From the NCBI RefSeq assembly GCF_013401435.1, contig NZ_JACBGN010000032.1:1-40945 (forward strand): a stretch of DNA of 40,945 bases. Reading direction: 5' to 3'. Numbering within the stretch: the first letter of the stretch is position 1; every line of letters begins with the position of its first letter. The notes below the pieces were generated by a model. The model searched no databases. It saw only the letters and a program-made list of their open reading frames with translations, and had not been told where the DNA came from. Position numbers and translations under genes: made by a program. This DNA comes from Streptomyces sp. BR123. Its GTDB lineage: Bacteria > Actinomycetota > Actinomycetes > Streptomycetales > Streptomycetaceae. This document shows, piece after piece, positions 13,806 to 22,645 of this stretch.

Positions 13806-14582
13806 TCAGGCGTCGCGGTTCTTCAGGACCAGGAAGCCCCCGATCACCGCGGCGAGCGCCCAGGCAACCATGATCGCGAAACCGCCCCACGGGCCGTACG
13901 GCGGCTCGTTGCCGTCCAGGGTGACCTGGACCGTCTGCATGATGGCGCCGCCGGCCTGGTTCGGGAGGTACTCGGCGACCGTCCGGGTGGCGTCGACGGA
14001 GCTCAGGATCGGCGAGATGAGGAAGAAGAGCGGCAGCAGGGTGCCGAGGGCCAGCATCGAGCTGCGCAGGATCATCGTCATGCCCATGGAGAACAGGGCC
14101 AGCACGGCCATGTAGAGACCGGCGCCGACCACGGCGCGCAGCACGTTCGGCTCCCCGATGGCGATGCTGTGGTCGCCGAGGAGGGACTGCCCGGTGAAGA
14201 AGGACACGAAGCTCGTGACCAGGCCCACGACGAGCGCGAGGGCGGTGGCCGCGGTGAGCTTGCCGGCCAGGAAGCCGGCGCGGCGCGGCACGGCCGCGAG
14301 CGACGTGCGGATCATGCCGGTGCTGTACTCGGTGCCGACGACCAGGACGCCGAAGACGATGACGGCGGCCTGGCCGAGGGTCATGCCGGCGAAGCTGGCC
14401 ATGGTCGGGTCGAAGGTGAGCTGCTGCTGCTTCGGCATGTCCTCGAACGTGGAGTCGATGAAGCCGCACAGCAGGGCGCTCAGGCCGACCGTGACCACGA
14501 GGGCGGACGCCAGGGTCCAGACGGTCGAGCCGACGGTACGGATCTTGGTCCACTCGGACTGGAGGATCGCGGGGAAGGACAT
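13806..14582 (-). CDS. ABC-2 type transporter permease (cassette 2)
   Basis: A 258-residue permease with about six membrane segments. It contains ILQSEWTKIRTVGSTVWTLASAL and VVGTEYSTGMIRTSLAAVPRR, the same landmarks as the cassette 1 permease. ATG 14582 follows the ATPase stop with a single intervening base (TGA-C-ATG), so translation is coupled. The frame is open further upstream within the ATPase gene, but the family starts at MSFPAIL. Exporter of unknown substrate. Confidence 0.88.
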   Translation of the reverse strand: MSFPAILQSEWTKIRTVGSTVWTLASALVVTVGLSALLCGFIDSTFEDMPKQQQLTFDPTMASFAGMTLGQAAVIVFGVLVVGTEYSTGMIRTSLAAVPRRAGFLAGKLTAATALALVVGLVTSFVSFFTGQSLLGDHSIAIGEPNVLRAVVGAGLYMAVLALFSMGMTMILRSSMLALGTLLPLFFLISPILSSVDATRTVAEYLPNQAGGAIMQTVQVTLDGNEPPYGPWGGFAIMVAWALAAVIGGFLVLKNRDA

Positions 14583-14583
14583 G

Positions 14584-15576
14584 TCACTTCCCGCCCTTGC
14601 GGTCGGCCACGAGGAGCCGGTCGTCGGCGGCGGTGCCCGGGTCCGGCAGTGCCGCGCCCGGGGTGCCGGGAGCATGGGCGTGGTACTCGACCGAGTCCGC
14701 CGTCATGCGCATGAACGCTTCCTCCAGTGAAGCCCGCTGCGGGCTGAGTTCGTGCAGCACGATCCCGTGCTGCGCGGCCAGTTCGCCAAGCTGCTCGCTG
14801 GCCACTCCGTTGACCTCCAGCGCGCCGCTGTCCGGGACGGCGGCCGCGTCGATTCCGGCCCGGTGCAGGACGTCCTTGAGCTGCTCCTGCTGGGGCGAGC
14901 GCAGCCGGACGAAGCTGCGGGAGTTCTGGTGAATAAAATCAGCCATGGGCATGTCGGCCAGAAGTCTGCCCTGGCCGATGACGATCAAATGGTCCGCCGT
15001 CAGTGACATTTCGCTCATCAGGTGCGAGGAGACGAAGATCGTCCTTCCCTCCGCGGCGAGCCCCTTCATGAGATTGCGGATCCAGAGAATTCCCTCCGGG
15101 TCCAGGCCGTTGACGGGCTCGTCGAACATCAGGATTTCCGGGTCGCCGAGCAGCGCAGCGGCGATTCCCAGCCGCTGTCCCATTCCGAGCGAAAACCCTT
15201 TCGATTTCTTCCTCGCCACGGGCGTCAGTCCGACGAGGTCCAGCACCGCGCCGACCCGGCTGGCCGGGATCCGGTTCGATTGGGCGAGGCACAGCAGGTT
15301 GTTGTACGCGCTGCGGCCGCCGTTCATCGCCTTGGCGTCCAGCAGTGCACCGATGTGCTTCAGTGGCTCCGGCAGGTCCCGGTAGTGCTTGCCGTTGATC
15401 CTGACCGTTCCGCTCGTCGGGCGGTCGAGGTCGAGCATCATGCGCATGGTGGTCGACTTGCCCGCCCCGTTGGGGCCGAGGAAGCCGGTCACCACCCCCG
15501 GTTTGACCTGGAAGCTGAGGTGGTCGACGGCGGTCTTCGCGCCGAATCGTTTGGTAAGGGCCTCAAGCTCGATCAT
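14584..15576 (-). CDS. ABC transporter ATP-binding protein (cassette 2)
   Basis: A 330-residue ATPase with Walker A GPNGAGKST, SLGMGQRLGIA signature, Walker B LMFDEP and SSHLMSE H-loop; paralog of the cassette 1 ATPase. I place the start at ATG 15576 because the paralog also begins MIE.L.LTKRFGAKTAVD; an in-frame GTG lies three codons upstream (15585), and neither has a clear ribosome site. The stretch about 14930-15230 uses noticeably more A/T third positions (gaataaaatc, gaaaaccctttcgattt) than the neighbours, hinting at different ancestry or gene conversion. Confidence 0.9.
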   Translation of the reverse strand: MIELEALTKRFGAKTAVDHLSFQVKPGVVTGFLGPNGAGKSTTMRMMLDLDRPTSGTVRINGKHYRDLPEPLKHIGALLDAKAMNGGRSAYNNLLCLAQSNRIPASRVGAVLDLVGLTPVARKKSKGFSLGMGQRLGIAAALLGDPEILMFDEPVNGLDPEGILWIRNLMKGLAAEGRTIFVSSHLMSEMSLTADHLIVIGQGRLLADMPMADFIHQNSRSFVRLRSPQQEQLKDVLHRAGIDAAAVPDSGALEVNGVASEQLGELAAQHGIVLHELSPQRASLEEAFMRMTADSVEYHAHAPGTPGAALPDPGTAADDRLLVADRKGGK

Positions 15577-15754
15577 GCCGCTCACGCTAGAACGCCAGAG
15601 GGCCCCACGCCACCTCGAAAGGGTGACAGGGGGCCCTCTTGCATGACGTTTCGCTACTGGCGAGTAGACGGCGTGTCAACCGCCCGTACGGGCAAGCCGT
15701 GCGGTAGCGCGTGCACCGCGCACGCGGCGCAGGGCGGCATCGGCGGAGGCGTCG

Positions 15755-16690
15755 TCAGCGGCTCTGCTGTGCCGGGACGCCGCGGACCGGCTCGTCGTCC
15801 ATCGGGGAGCCGGCGGCGGCAACGGCCGCACCGGTCAGCGTCGCCAGCATCTCGCGGACGTTGGTCAGCTGGGCGTTGATCGAGTCGCGGCGGTTGGTGA
15901 GCGCCGCCAGCTCGCGCTCCGACTCGCTGCGGATGCGGTCCGCCTTGGCGTTGGCGTCGGCCACGATGTCCTCGGCCTGGCGCTGCGCGGTCTCCACCGT
16001 CTGGCGGGCCCGGCGCTCGGCGTCCGTACGCAGCTTCTCGGCCTCCAGGCGCAGCTGCTCCGCGCGGTGCTCGATCTCCGCGAGGCGCTTCTCCGCCTTG
16101 GCCTGACGCGAGGCCAGGTCGCGCTCGGACTGCTCGCGGCGCTTGGCCAGGTTCGTCTCGAAGTCGGCGGCGGCCTGGGCGGCCTTGGCGCGGGTCTCCT
16201 CGAACAGGGCATCGGCCTCCTCGCGCTTGGAGGCGGCGTCCTTCTGGGCCTCGGCGCGCAGGGTCGCGGCGTCCCCCTTGGCCTTCTCGACGATGCGGAC
16301 GCCCTCGTCCTCCGCCTTCGCCTTGCGGTCGGCCGCGAACGACTCGGCGTCGTTGCGCACCTGCTGGGCCGCCGACTCGGCCAGCTCGCGGTGCTGCTCG
16401 GCCGCGTGACGGGCCTCCTCGCGCAGGTCCTTCGCCTCTTCCTCCGCCAGCCGCAGGATCTTCTCGACCCGGGCGCCGAGACCCGCGTACGAGGGTTCCG
16501 CCTCGCTCACCTGGGCCTGGGCGTTCTGCGTTTCGAGGTGTAGCTCCTCGATCCGCTTCTCCAGGGCACTGATACGTCCAAGGGCGCTGTCGCGGTCGGA
16601 GACCAGCTTGGTGATGCGGTCGTCCACCTGACCGCGGTCGTAACCACGCCGCACGAGCTCGAAGCCGAAGGGGGAGGATGTGTCGCTCAT
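15755..16690 (-). CDS. filP: Intermediate-filament-like coiled-coil protein FilP
   Basis: A 311-residue, almost wholly coiled-coil cytoskeletal protein. The N-terminus (SPFGFELVRRGYDRGQVDDRI, about 6-26) resembles the DivIVA-family lipid/polarity motif. A long Ala/Glu/Arg/Lys-rich rod follows (about 30-280), then a short acidic tail. In S. coelicolor FilP (SCO5396) self-assembles into filaments that stiffen the sub-apical hypha and interacts with DivIVA and Scy. The ATG has AGGA five bases upstream. It lies downstream of scy on the same strand with 197 bp between them, so it probably has its own promoter. Confidence 0.93.
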   Translation of the reverse strand: MSDTSSPFGFELVRRGYDRGQVDDRITKLVSDRDSALGRISALEKRIEELHLETQNAQAQVSEAEPSYAGLGARVEKILRLAEEEAKDLREEARHAAEQHRELAESAAQQVRNDAESFAADRKAKAEDEGVRIVEKAKGDAATLRAEAQKDAASKREEADALFEETRAKAAQAAADFETNLAKRREQSERDLASRQAKAEKRLAEIEHRAEQLRLEAEKLRTDAERRARQTVETAQRQAEDIVADANAKADRIRSESERELAALTNRRDSINAQLTNVREMLATLTGAAVAAAGSPMDDEPVRGVPAQQSR

Positions 16691-16887
16691 GGGGTTCCTG
16701 TCGATGAGACCGATGAGGTGCTACGTGAGGTGTTAAAGGGAATCCTAGGCGCCCGAGCGGCGTGTCATCGAGTCAATCCCAGTTTGATCTGGACAATGAC
16801 ACCCCTTTTGAGTGGCAAGACGGCAGAATGCTTGTCACTCGTTCGCCTGAACCTTCATCAGGTGCACACAAACCGTCCCCGTGTGGG

Positions 16888-19800
16888 CTACTCCGACGAC
16901 TTGCCACCCGAACGAGTGGAACCCGCGCCGGCACCGGCCTTCAAGCCCCCCGAGCCCTGGCTGCCGATCGAAGGCTTTCCGCCCGAAGGCGCCTCGAATG
17001 ATTCCAACGCCTCGAGAACGTCCTGGACACGGGAGATCTCCGCCTGGATGTCCTCCCGCCTGCGCACCAGGACCTCCAGCTCGCGCCGGCCCTCCTCGAC
17101 GATCCGCTCGGCCTCCTCCTTGGCCTCCGCCAGGGCGGCCTCGGCCAGCCTCGACAGCTCGGCCTTCTTCTGCTCCGCCTCCTTCAGCAGCGTCTCCGCC
17201 TTGCGGACCGCCGCGATGCGCACCTTGCTCGCCTCGCTGCTCGCGTCCGACACCAGGGCCTTGGCCTTCGCCTCGGCCTCCTTGCTCTGCTCGGTCGCCG
17301 CGCGCACCAGCTTGTCCACGCGCTCGCCGGCCGACTTCATCTGCTCGGCCGTCTCGCGGCGGGCCCGCTCGTGCAGCTCCTCGATCTCGCTCTCGACGCG
17401 GGAGCGCAGCTCCTCCGCCCGCTCCCTTATGGCGGCGGCATCCGAACGCGCGCCGACCAGCAGCTCGTCCGCGTCCGTACGGGCCTTCTCCACCAGGGAG
17501 TTGCCCTCGACCGTGGCCTCCGCGCTGATCCGCTTCGCCTCCTTGCGGGCGGCGTCGACCATCTGGTCGGCCTGCTCCTCCGCGGCCGTCGTCGCGGCCA
17601 CGGCCTGCGCCTGCGCGTCCGCGGTGAGCTTGTCCGCCTCGGCCGCCGCCTCGCCGATGAGCCGGTCCACCTGCTCCGCGGCCTCGGTACGCCGCTTGCC
17701 GGCCTCCTCGCGCGCCTCGTCCAGCAGCTGCTCGGCCTCCTCGCGCGCCGAGGTGAGGGTGCGCTCCGCCTCCGCGACCGCGTCCTCCTTGATCCGGTCC
17801 GCCTCCGAGCGGGTGCGCACCGCGTGCTCCTGCGCCGAGGACAGCGCCTCCGAGGCCTCCGCGCGCAGCCGCTCGGCCTCGGCCTCGGCCTCGCCGACCG
17901 TGCGCTCGTTGTCCCGGCGGGTCTGCGCGGTGAGCTTGTCCGCCTCGGCCGCCGCCTCGCCGATGAGCCGGTCCGCCTGCTCCGCGGCCTCCGTACGCAG
18001 CCGGTTGGCCTCCGCCCGCGCCTCGTCCAGGGTCTGCTCGGACTCCCGCTCGGCGCTCTCCAGTGTCTCGGCCGCCGCGGCCGTGACCCGGTCCGCCTCC
18101 GCAGTGGCGTCACCGACGATCCGGCCGCCCTCCGCGCGGGCGTCCTCCAGGACCTGCGCCGCCTCGGTGCGCAGCCGCTCGGCCTCCTCGGCCGCCTCGC
18201 CGACCGTCAGCTCGTTCGCCGCGCGCACCTCGTCGACCAGGCGGTCGCCCTCGTTGCGCGCGTCGACCAGGACACGCGCCGCGTCCCGCTCGGCCGCGGC
18301 CATCGTGTCGGACGCCTGCCGGGTGAGCCGGTCGGCCTTCGCCTTCGCCTCGCCGAGCGTCTTCTCCGTCGCGGCGCGGGTCTCCTCCGTGAGGCGCTCC
18401 GCCTCGGCCGCGGCCTCGGAGACGAGCCGGTCCGCCTGCTCCGCGGCCTCCGTGCGCAGCCGGTTGGCCTCCGCGCGGCCCTCGTCCAGGACGCCCGCGG
18501 CCTCGATCCGGGTGGCCTCGGCCACCTCCTCGGCCTCCGTCGTGAGGCGCTCCGCCTCCGCGGCCGCCTCGGTCACGGTGGCCTCGTTGGCCGCGCGCGT
18601 CTCCTCGGTGATCCGCTCGGCCTCCGCCGTCGCGTCGGCGACGATCCGCAGGCCCTCGGCGCGCGACGCCGCCAGCGACTCCCCGGCCTCGCCGCGGATG
18701 CGGTTGGCGTCTTCGCGGGCGTCCGCCCGGGTGCGGGCGGCGTCGCGCTCGGCCGCGGCCAGCGCGTCCGTGGCCTCCGTGCGCACCCGCTGGGCGTACT
18801 CGGCGGTGTCGGTGCGCAGCTGCTCCGCCTCGGCGATCGCGTCCGCGACGGTCCGCGCGGCCAGCGCCTTCGCCGCATCCGTCTCGGCGCGCGCCTCGGT
18901 GCGGATCCGGTCGGCGTCCCCGGTCGCCCGCTCGCGCTCCTCGTAGGCGTCGGCGCGGACGCGGGCGGCCTCCTCCTCGGCCTCCGTCCGGAGGCGCTCC
19001 GCCGCGTGCTCGGCGGCGCTGCGCAGCCCGGCGATCTCCTCTTCGGCCTCCTCGCGCAGGCCGGACACGGAATCGCGCACCTGCTGGGCGGTGGCCTCCG
19101 CCGCCGACACCAGCTCCGTCGCGCGCTGCTCCGCCTCCTCGGTCAGGCGCGCCGCCTCGGCCTGCGCCTCCTCCGAGCGCCTGCGGGCCGCGGCCAGCAG
19201 CTCCTCGCTCTGCTCGCGGGCCTGCGCCCGCTCGCTGTCCGCGTCGGTCCGCGCCGACGCCAGCGTCTCCTCGGCCTCCCGGCGCCGCCGGGAAGCCTCC
19301 TCCTGCGCGGCGGCCAGCGCCTCGGCCGCCTCCTCGGCGACCCGCTCGGCGGCGGCCTTCGCCTCGGTACGCAGCCGGTCAGCCGTCTCCTTGGCCTCCG
19401 TACGGACCCGCTCGGCCTCGGTCTCGGCCTCGGTGCGCAGCCGTACGGCCACCTGCTCGGCCTCGGCCCGCGCCCGGCCGGCGTCGTCCGCCGCCTCGGT
19501 GCGCAGCCGGTCGGCCTCCGCCTCCGACTGCTCCCGCAGGGTGCGGATGCGCTCCGCCGCCTCGGTGCGCAGCCGGTCGGTCTCCTCCGCGGCCTCGCGG
19601 CGCATGGCCTCGGCCGCGCCGCGCGCGTCGCGCAGCGTCTGCTCGGCCGAGGCCAGCCGGCCCTCGGCCTCCGTGTGCAGGCGGGAGAGCTCCGCCTCGG
19701 CTTCGGCGCGCTTGCCGGCCAGGGCCTGCTCGGTCTCCTCGCGGCGGGCGCGGGCCGCGGCGTCCGCCTCGGCGCGCACGGCCTCGGCCTGCTCCTCGGC

Positions 19801-21417
19801 CTCGGCGCGCAGCCGCTCGGCCTCGGCGCGGGTCCGCTCCAGGGTCTCCTCGGCCTGCCGGCGCAGGGTGGTGGCCCGCTCGACGGCCTCCGCGCGCACC
19901 CGCTCGCTCTCGGCGGTCGCCCCGGCGCGCAGCTCGTCCGCGTCCGCCTTGGCCTTGCCCAGCAGCTCCTCGGCGGTCTTGGCCGCCTCCTCGATCTGCT
20001 GGACCGCCTCGCGGCGTGCCTCACCGCGGATCCGCTCGCCCTCGGCCACGGCCTCGGCGCGCAGCTGCTCCGCCTCGCCGCGCAGCCGCCGTGCCTCCTC
20101 CTGGAGTTGGACGGTGCGGGCCCGGTACTCCTCGGTGTCGTCCTTCGCGGCGCCCTTCAGCTCCGCGGCCGCGTCCGCGGCCTGGGCGCGCAGCCGCTCG
20201 GCCTCCGCCTCGGCCTCGCGGCGGATCCGCTCGGCCTCCTCGGACGCGGCCCGGGTGGTGGCCTGCGCGTTCTCGGACGCCTTGGTCAGCATCTCCTCGG
20301 CCGTGCGGGCGGCCTTCGCCATCTGCGCGGCCGTGTCCTCGGCCGCCGCGGCACGGGCCTGCTCCGCGGCCGCGGCACGCTGCCGCTCCACGTCGGCGCG
20401 GGCGTCGGCGAGCAGCTGCTCGGCCTCGGCCTTGAGGGTCTCGGCCTCCTTGGTGGCCTCGCCCACCAGCCGGGCAACCTGCTCCTTGGCGGTGCGGGTG
20501 CGCTGCTCGTTGACCGACTCCGCCGAGGCGAGCTGCCGGGCGGCGCTCTCCTTGGCCTCGGCGAGGACGCGCTCCGCCTCGGTACGCGCCTCGCGCAGGG
20601 CCCCGTCGGCCTCCTGGACCCGCTGCTCGGCGACGCGGCCGAGGTCCAGGGTCTGCTGCCGGGTCTGCTCGGCCTCGGCGGTGCTCGCCGAACGCAGCCG
20701 CTCCGCGTGCTCGGTGGCCTCCTGGGCCTGCGTCGAGGCGGCGGTCAGCAGCCGCTCCGCCTCCTTGCGGGCGCGCAGCAGCGTCGCCTCGGCCTCGGCG
20801 CGGGCGGCCTCGGCGTCCGCGGCCATGCGGCGGCGGGTCTCCTCGGCGACGCGGGCGGCCTCGGCCCGGGCGGCGTTCAGGGACTGCTCGGCCTCGGCAC
20901 GGGACTCGTCCATGAGCCGGCGGGCCTGGGACTCCGTACGCGCGCGCAGCTGTTCCGCCCACGCGACGTTCTCGTTGACGTGCGCCTCGACGGTCTGGCG
21001 GCGCTCGTTGAGCTCCTGGTCCAGCCGCTGGCGGCGGTTGACGGCCTCGGCGTGCAGCTCGGCCTGGAGCCGGGCCTGGTGCTCGGCGTGCTCCTGGAGG
21101 ATGCGCTGGGTCTGGGCCCGGGCCTCGCGCAGCTCGCGCTCGGCGTCCGAACGCATCTGGTCCGCCTGGATCTGGGCGTTGCGCAGCAGCTGCTCCGCCT
21201 GGTATCCCATGTCCGCGCCGTCGTACGCGGGGCGGGACGCGAGCGCGCGCCGCACCTCGTGCAGCTTCGCGCGCAGGACCTCGACCTGGTACCCGAGGTC
21301 CTCGGCGTGCTGGACGGCTTTTCCGCGCTCCTTCTTGAGTCGCTCCATCTCCGCTTCGAAGAGCGAGAGATGATCGGCCTCAGTCTGAAGGCTCTCCTGG
21401 CTTTCGTAGCCCCGCAC
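16888..21417 (-). CDS. scy: Polarity scaffold coiled-coil protein Scy
   Basis: Giant coiled-coil scaffold that, in S. coelicolor, organises the tip growth complex with DivIVA and FilP. About 1,509 residues from the GTG at 21417; TTG 21459 and GTG 21453 are alternatives. It begins VRGYESQE and has a short heptad segment up to about residue 70, then a very long Ala/Glu/Arg rod built on 51-residue repeats. Near-identical DNA blocks start at 17625 and 17931 (306 nt, 2 x 51 codons) and at 17965 and 18424 (459 nt, 3 x 51 codons). The C-terminus (REDIQAEISRVQDVLEALESF... GGKSSE) is distinct. It appears longer than the 1,326 aa I recall for S. coelicolor Scy. Confidence 0.93.
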   Translation of the reverse strand: MRGYESQESLQTEADHLSLFEAEMERLKKERGKAVQHAEDLGYQVEVLRAKLHEVRRALASRPAYDGADMGYQAEQLLRNAQIQADQMRSDAERELREARAQTQRILQEHAEHQARLQAELHAEAVNRRQRLDQELNERRQTVEAHVNENVAWAEQLRARTESQARRLMDESRAEAEQSLNAARAEAARVAEETRRRMAADAEAARAEAEATLLRARKEAERLLTAASTQAQEATEHAERLRSASTAEAEQTRQQTLDLGRVAEQRVQEADGALREARTEAERVLAEAKESAARQLASAESVNEQRTRTAKEQVARLVGEATKEAETLKAEAEQLLADARADVERQRAAAAEQARAAAAEDTAAQMAKAARTAEEMLTKASENAQATTRAASEEAERIRREAEAEAERLRAQAADAAAELKGAAKDDTEEYRARTVQLQEEARRLRGEAEQLRAEAVAEGERIRGEARREAVQQIEEAAKTAEELLGKAKADADELRAGATAESERVRAEAVERATTLRRQAEETLERTRAEAERLRAEAEEQAEAVRAEADAAARARREETEQALAGKRAEAEAELSRLHTEAEGRLASAEQTLRDARGAAEAMRREAAEETDRLRTEAAERIRTLREQSEAEADRLRTEAADDAGRARAEAEQVAVRLRTEAETEAERVRTEAKETADRLRTEAKAAAERVAEEAAEALAAAQEEASRRRREAEETLASARTDADSERAQAREQSEELLAAARRRSEEAQAEAARLTEEAEQRATELVSAAEATAQQVRDSVSGLREEAEEEIAGLRSAAEHAAERLRTEAEEEAARVRADAYEERERATGDADRIRTEARAETDAAKALAARTVADAIAEAEQLRTDTAEYAQRVRTEATDALAAAERDAARTRADAREDANRIRGEAGESLAASRAEGLRIVADATAEAERITEETRAANEATVTEAAAEAERLTTEAEEVAEATRIEAAGVLDEGRAEANRLRTEAAEQADRLVSEAAAEAERLTEETRAATEKTLGEAKAKADRLTRQASDTMAAAERDAARVLVDARNEGDRLVDEVRAANELTVGEAAEEAERLRTEAAQVLEDARAEGGRIVGDATAEADRVTAAAAETLESAERESEQTLDEARAEANRLRTEAAEQADRLIGEAAAEADKLTAQTRRDNERTVGEAEAEAERLRAEASEALSSAQEHAVRTRSEADRIKEDAVAEAERTLTSAREEAEQLLDEAREEAGKRRTEAAEQVDRLIGEAAAEADKLTADAQAQAVAATTAAEEQADQMVDAARKEAKRISAEATVEGNSLVEKARTDADELLVGARSDAAAIRERAEELRSRVESEIEELHERARRETAEQMKSAGERVDKLVRAATEQSKEAEAKAKALVSDASSEASKVRIAAVRKAETLLKEAEQKKAELSRLAEAALAEAKEEAERIVEEGRRELEVLVRRREDIQAEISRVQDVLEALESFEAPSGGKPSIGSQGSGGLKAGAGAGSTRSGGKSSE

Positions 21418-22058
21418 AGCGCGGTCCCATCCGTCCCCTGGTCGCAAGCTCACTCCCAAATGAGCACCGTCCGCCCGCTGAACGGCGCCCCCGGGGGAAT
21501 GGTGTCAGATAGCCGGGCAGGGGTCACAGGCCCCGACCCTGTCTGAAGCACCGAACCCCGGCCGAGCCACGGTCACTCTACCGGCCGGGGAATGGGGACA
21601 TCAGTGCGTGCTTCCACTGATCCCGGACCCGGCCGGCTGTCAGGTCCCTCCTCGGGTCACGGCAAGGGCGGACCGGGTCGGGAGGGAAGGCCCCTTGAGG
21701 GTGGATTTGCGATGTTCGCGTGCGCGCGTCCGGGGGCGAGTCCGGTCTTTCCGGTGCACATCCTGCCGTGCAGGCCACGCCGTTGCGGCCGCGGAGGGGG
21801 AAGCCGGTGTTTCGCCGCGACCTCACCGGCGGGCGGCGTGGCCGCGTCCCCGGTGCCGCCGCGGATCCGGGCGGAAGGCCTTCCGCATGCCGCCCGGCAT
21901 GTGATCAAAAAGACGTGTCGGTGCGTACGCGGCCCTCCGGACCGGGAGCGCACTTCGCCGCAGCCGCAGGTGATGCGGACGGCCGGCAGGCGAACGGCAC
22001 ACCACGGCCGGTGGTGTGCCGCACGCGGACCCGGGACGTCGTGCAGACCCGGGACGTC
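21418..22058. other. 640-bp non-coding region between scy and the epimerase gene
   Basis: No convincing gene: open frames here lack codon bias and ribosome sites. It should hold the scy promoter on its left side and the epimerase terminator on its right. Two abutting dyads occur in the middle: perfect 16-bp palindrome GCGGAAGGCCTTCCGC (21871-21886) and CATGCCG-cc-CGGCATG (21886-21901). Confidence 0.6.
21995..22021 (-). terminator. Hairpin downstream of methylmalonyl-CoA epimerase
   Basis: CGGCACACCAC (21995-22005), loop GGCCG, and GTGGTGTGCCG (22011-22021) make a perfect 11-bp stem 38 bp past the epimerase stop codon. There is no U-run. Confidence 0.65.
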
Positions 22059-22508
22059 TCAGTCGTCGTGTCCGGTGTGGGACTCCTGCGGGTTGGAGGT
22101 GACCAGCTCGGTGAGGACCCCGTGGCAGTCCTTGGGGTGCAGGAAGGTGATCGAGGAACCTATCGAGCCCCGGCGGGGCTCGTCGTACAGCACTCTGACG
22201 CCCTTGCTGCGGATGGCCTCGGAGTCCGCGCGGACGTCCTCGGTGCCGAAGGCGATGTGGTGCACGCCCTCGCCGTTCTTGGCCAGCCACTTGCCCACCG
22301 CGGAGTCCTCGCGGGTGGGCTCCAGCAGCTGGAGGTAGGAGGCGCCGCCGTCGGAGGTCTCGTTGATCTTGAGCATGGCCTCGCGGACGCCCTGCTCCTC
22401 GTTGACCTCGCTGTGGAACACCTCGAAGCCGTACGTGGCACGGTAGAACTCGACGGTCTTGTCCAGGTCGAAGCAGGCGATCCCGATGTGGTCGATTCTT
22501 GTCAGCAT
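22059..22508 (-). CDS. mce: Methylmalonyl-CoA epimerase
   Basis: Interconverts (2R)- and (2S)-methylmalonyl-CoA; a small vicinal-oxygen-chelate (glyoxalase-fold) enzyme binding a divalent metal. The 149-residue protein starts [15 protein letters not shown] (metal His in DHIG), has [12 protein letters not shown] (second metal His region) and a final strand with GVLTELV (metal Glu in the last strand). The start is ATG 22508; the frame runs to 22619 without family similarity. No clear ribosome site precedes it. It diverges from the thiolase gene across 137 bp, an arrangement conserved with SCO5398/SCO5399. Confidence 0.93.
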   Translation of the reverse strand: MLTRIDHIGIACFDLDKTVEFYRATYGFEVFHSEVNEEQGVREAMLKINETSDGGASYLQLLEPTREDSAVGKWLAKNGEGVHHIAFGTEDVRADSEAIRSKGVRVLYDEPRRGSIGSSITFLHPKDCHGVLTELVTSNPQESHTGHDD

Positions 22509-22645
22509 GGAACCAGTGGACCGCCGCGGGCGGCGGTCACGCAACGTGCCAGCGATCACACCTACTGCCCGGTGACGGCGCGGGTACCGCTCAGTACATT
22601 CAGGTAAACCCTCGTTCACTCCTCATCCTCAAGGGGCTGTGCTCC

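Noticed and set aside
17371..21546. 1,391-codon open frame antisense to scy, with other long antisense frames
   Set aside because: Highly repetitive Leu/Arg/Gly translation caused by the GC3-rich repeated minus-strand gene; no ribosome site or domain, while scy accounts for the region.
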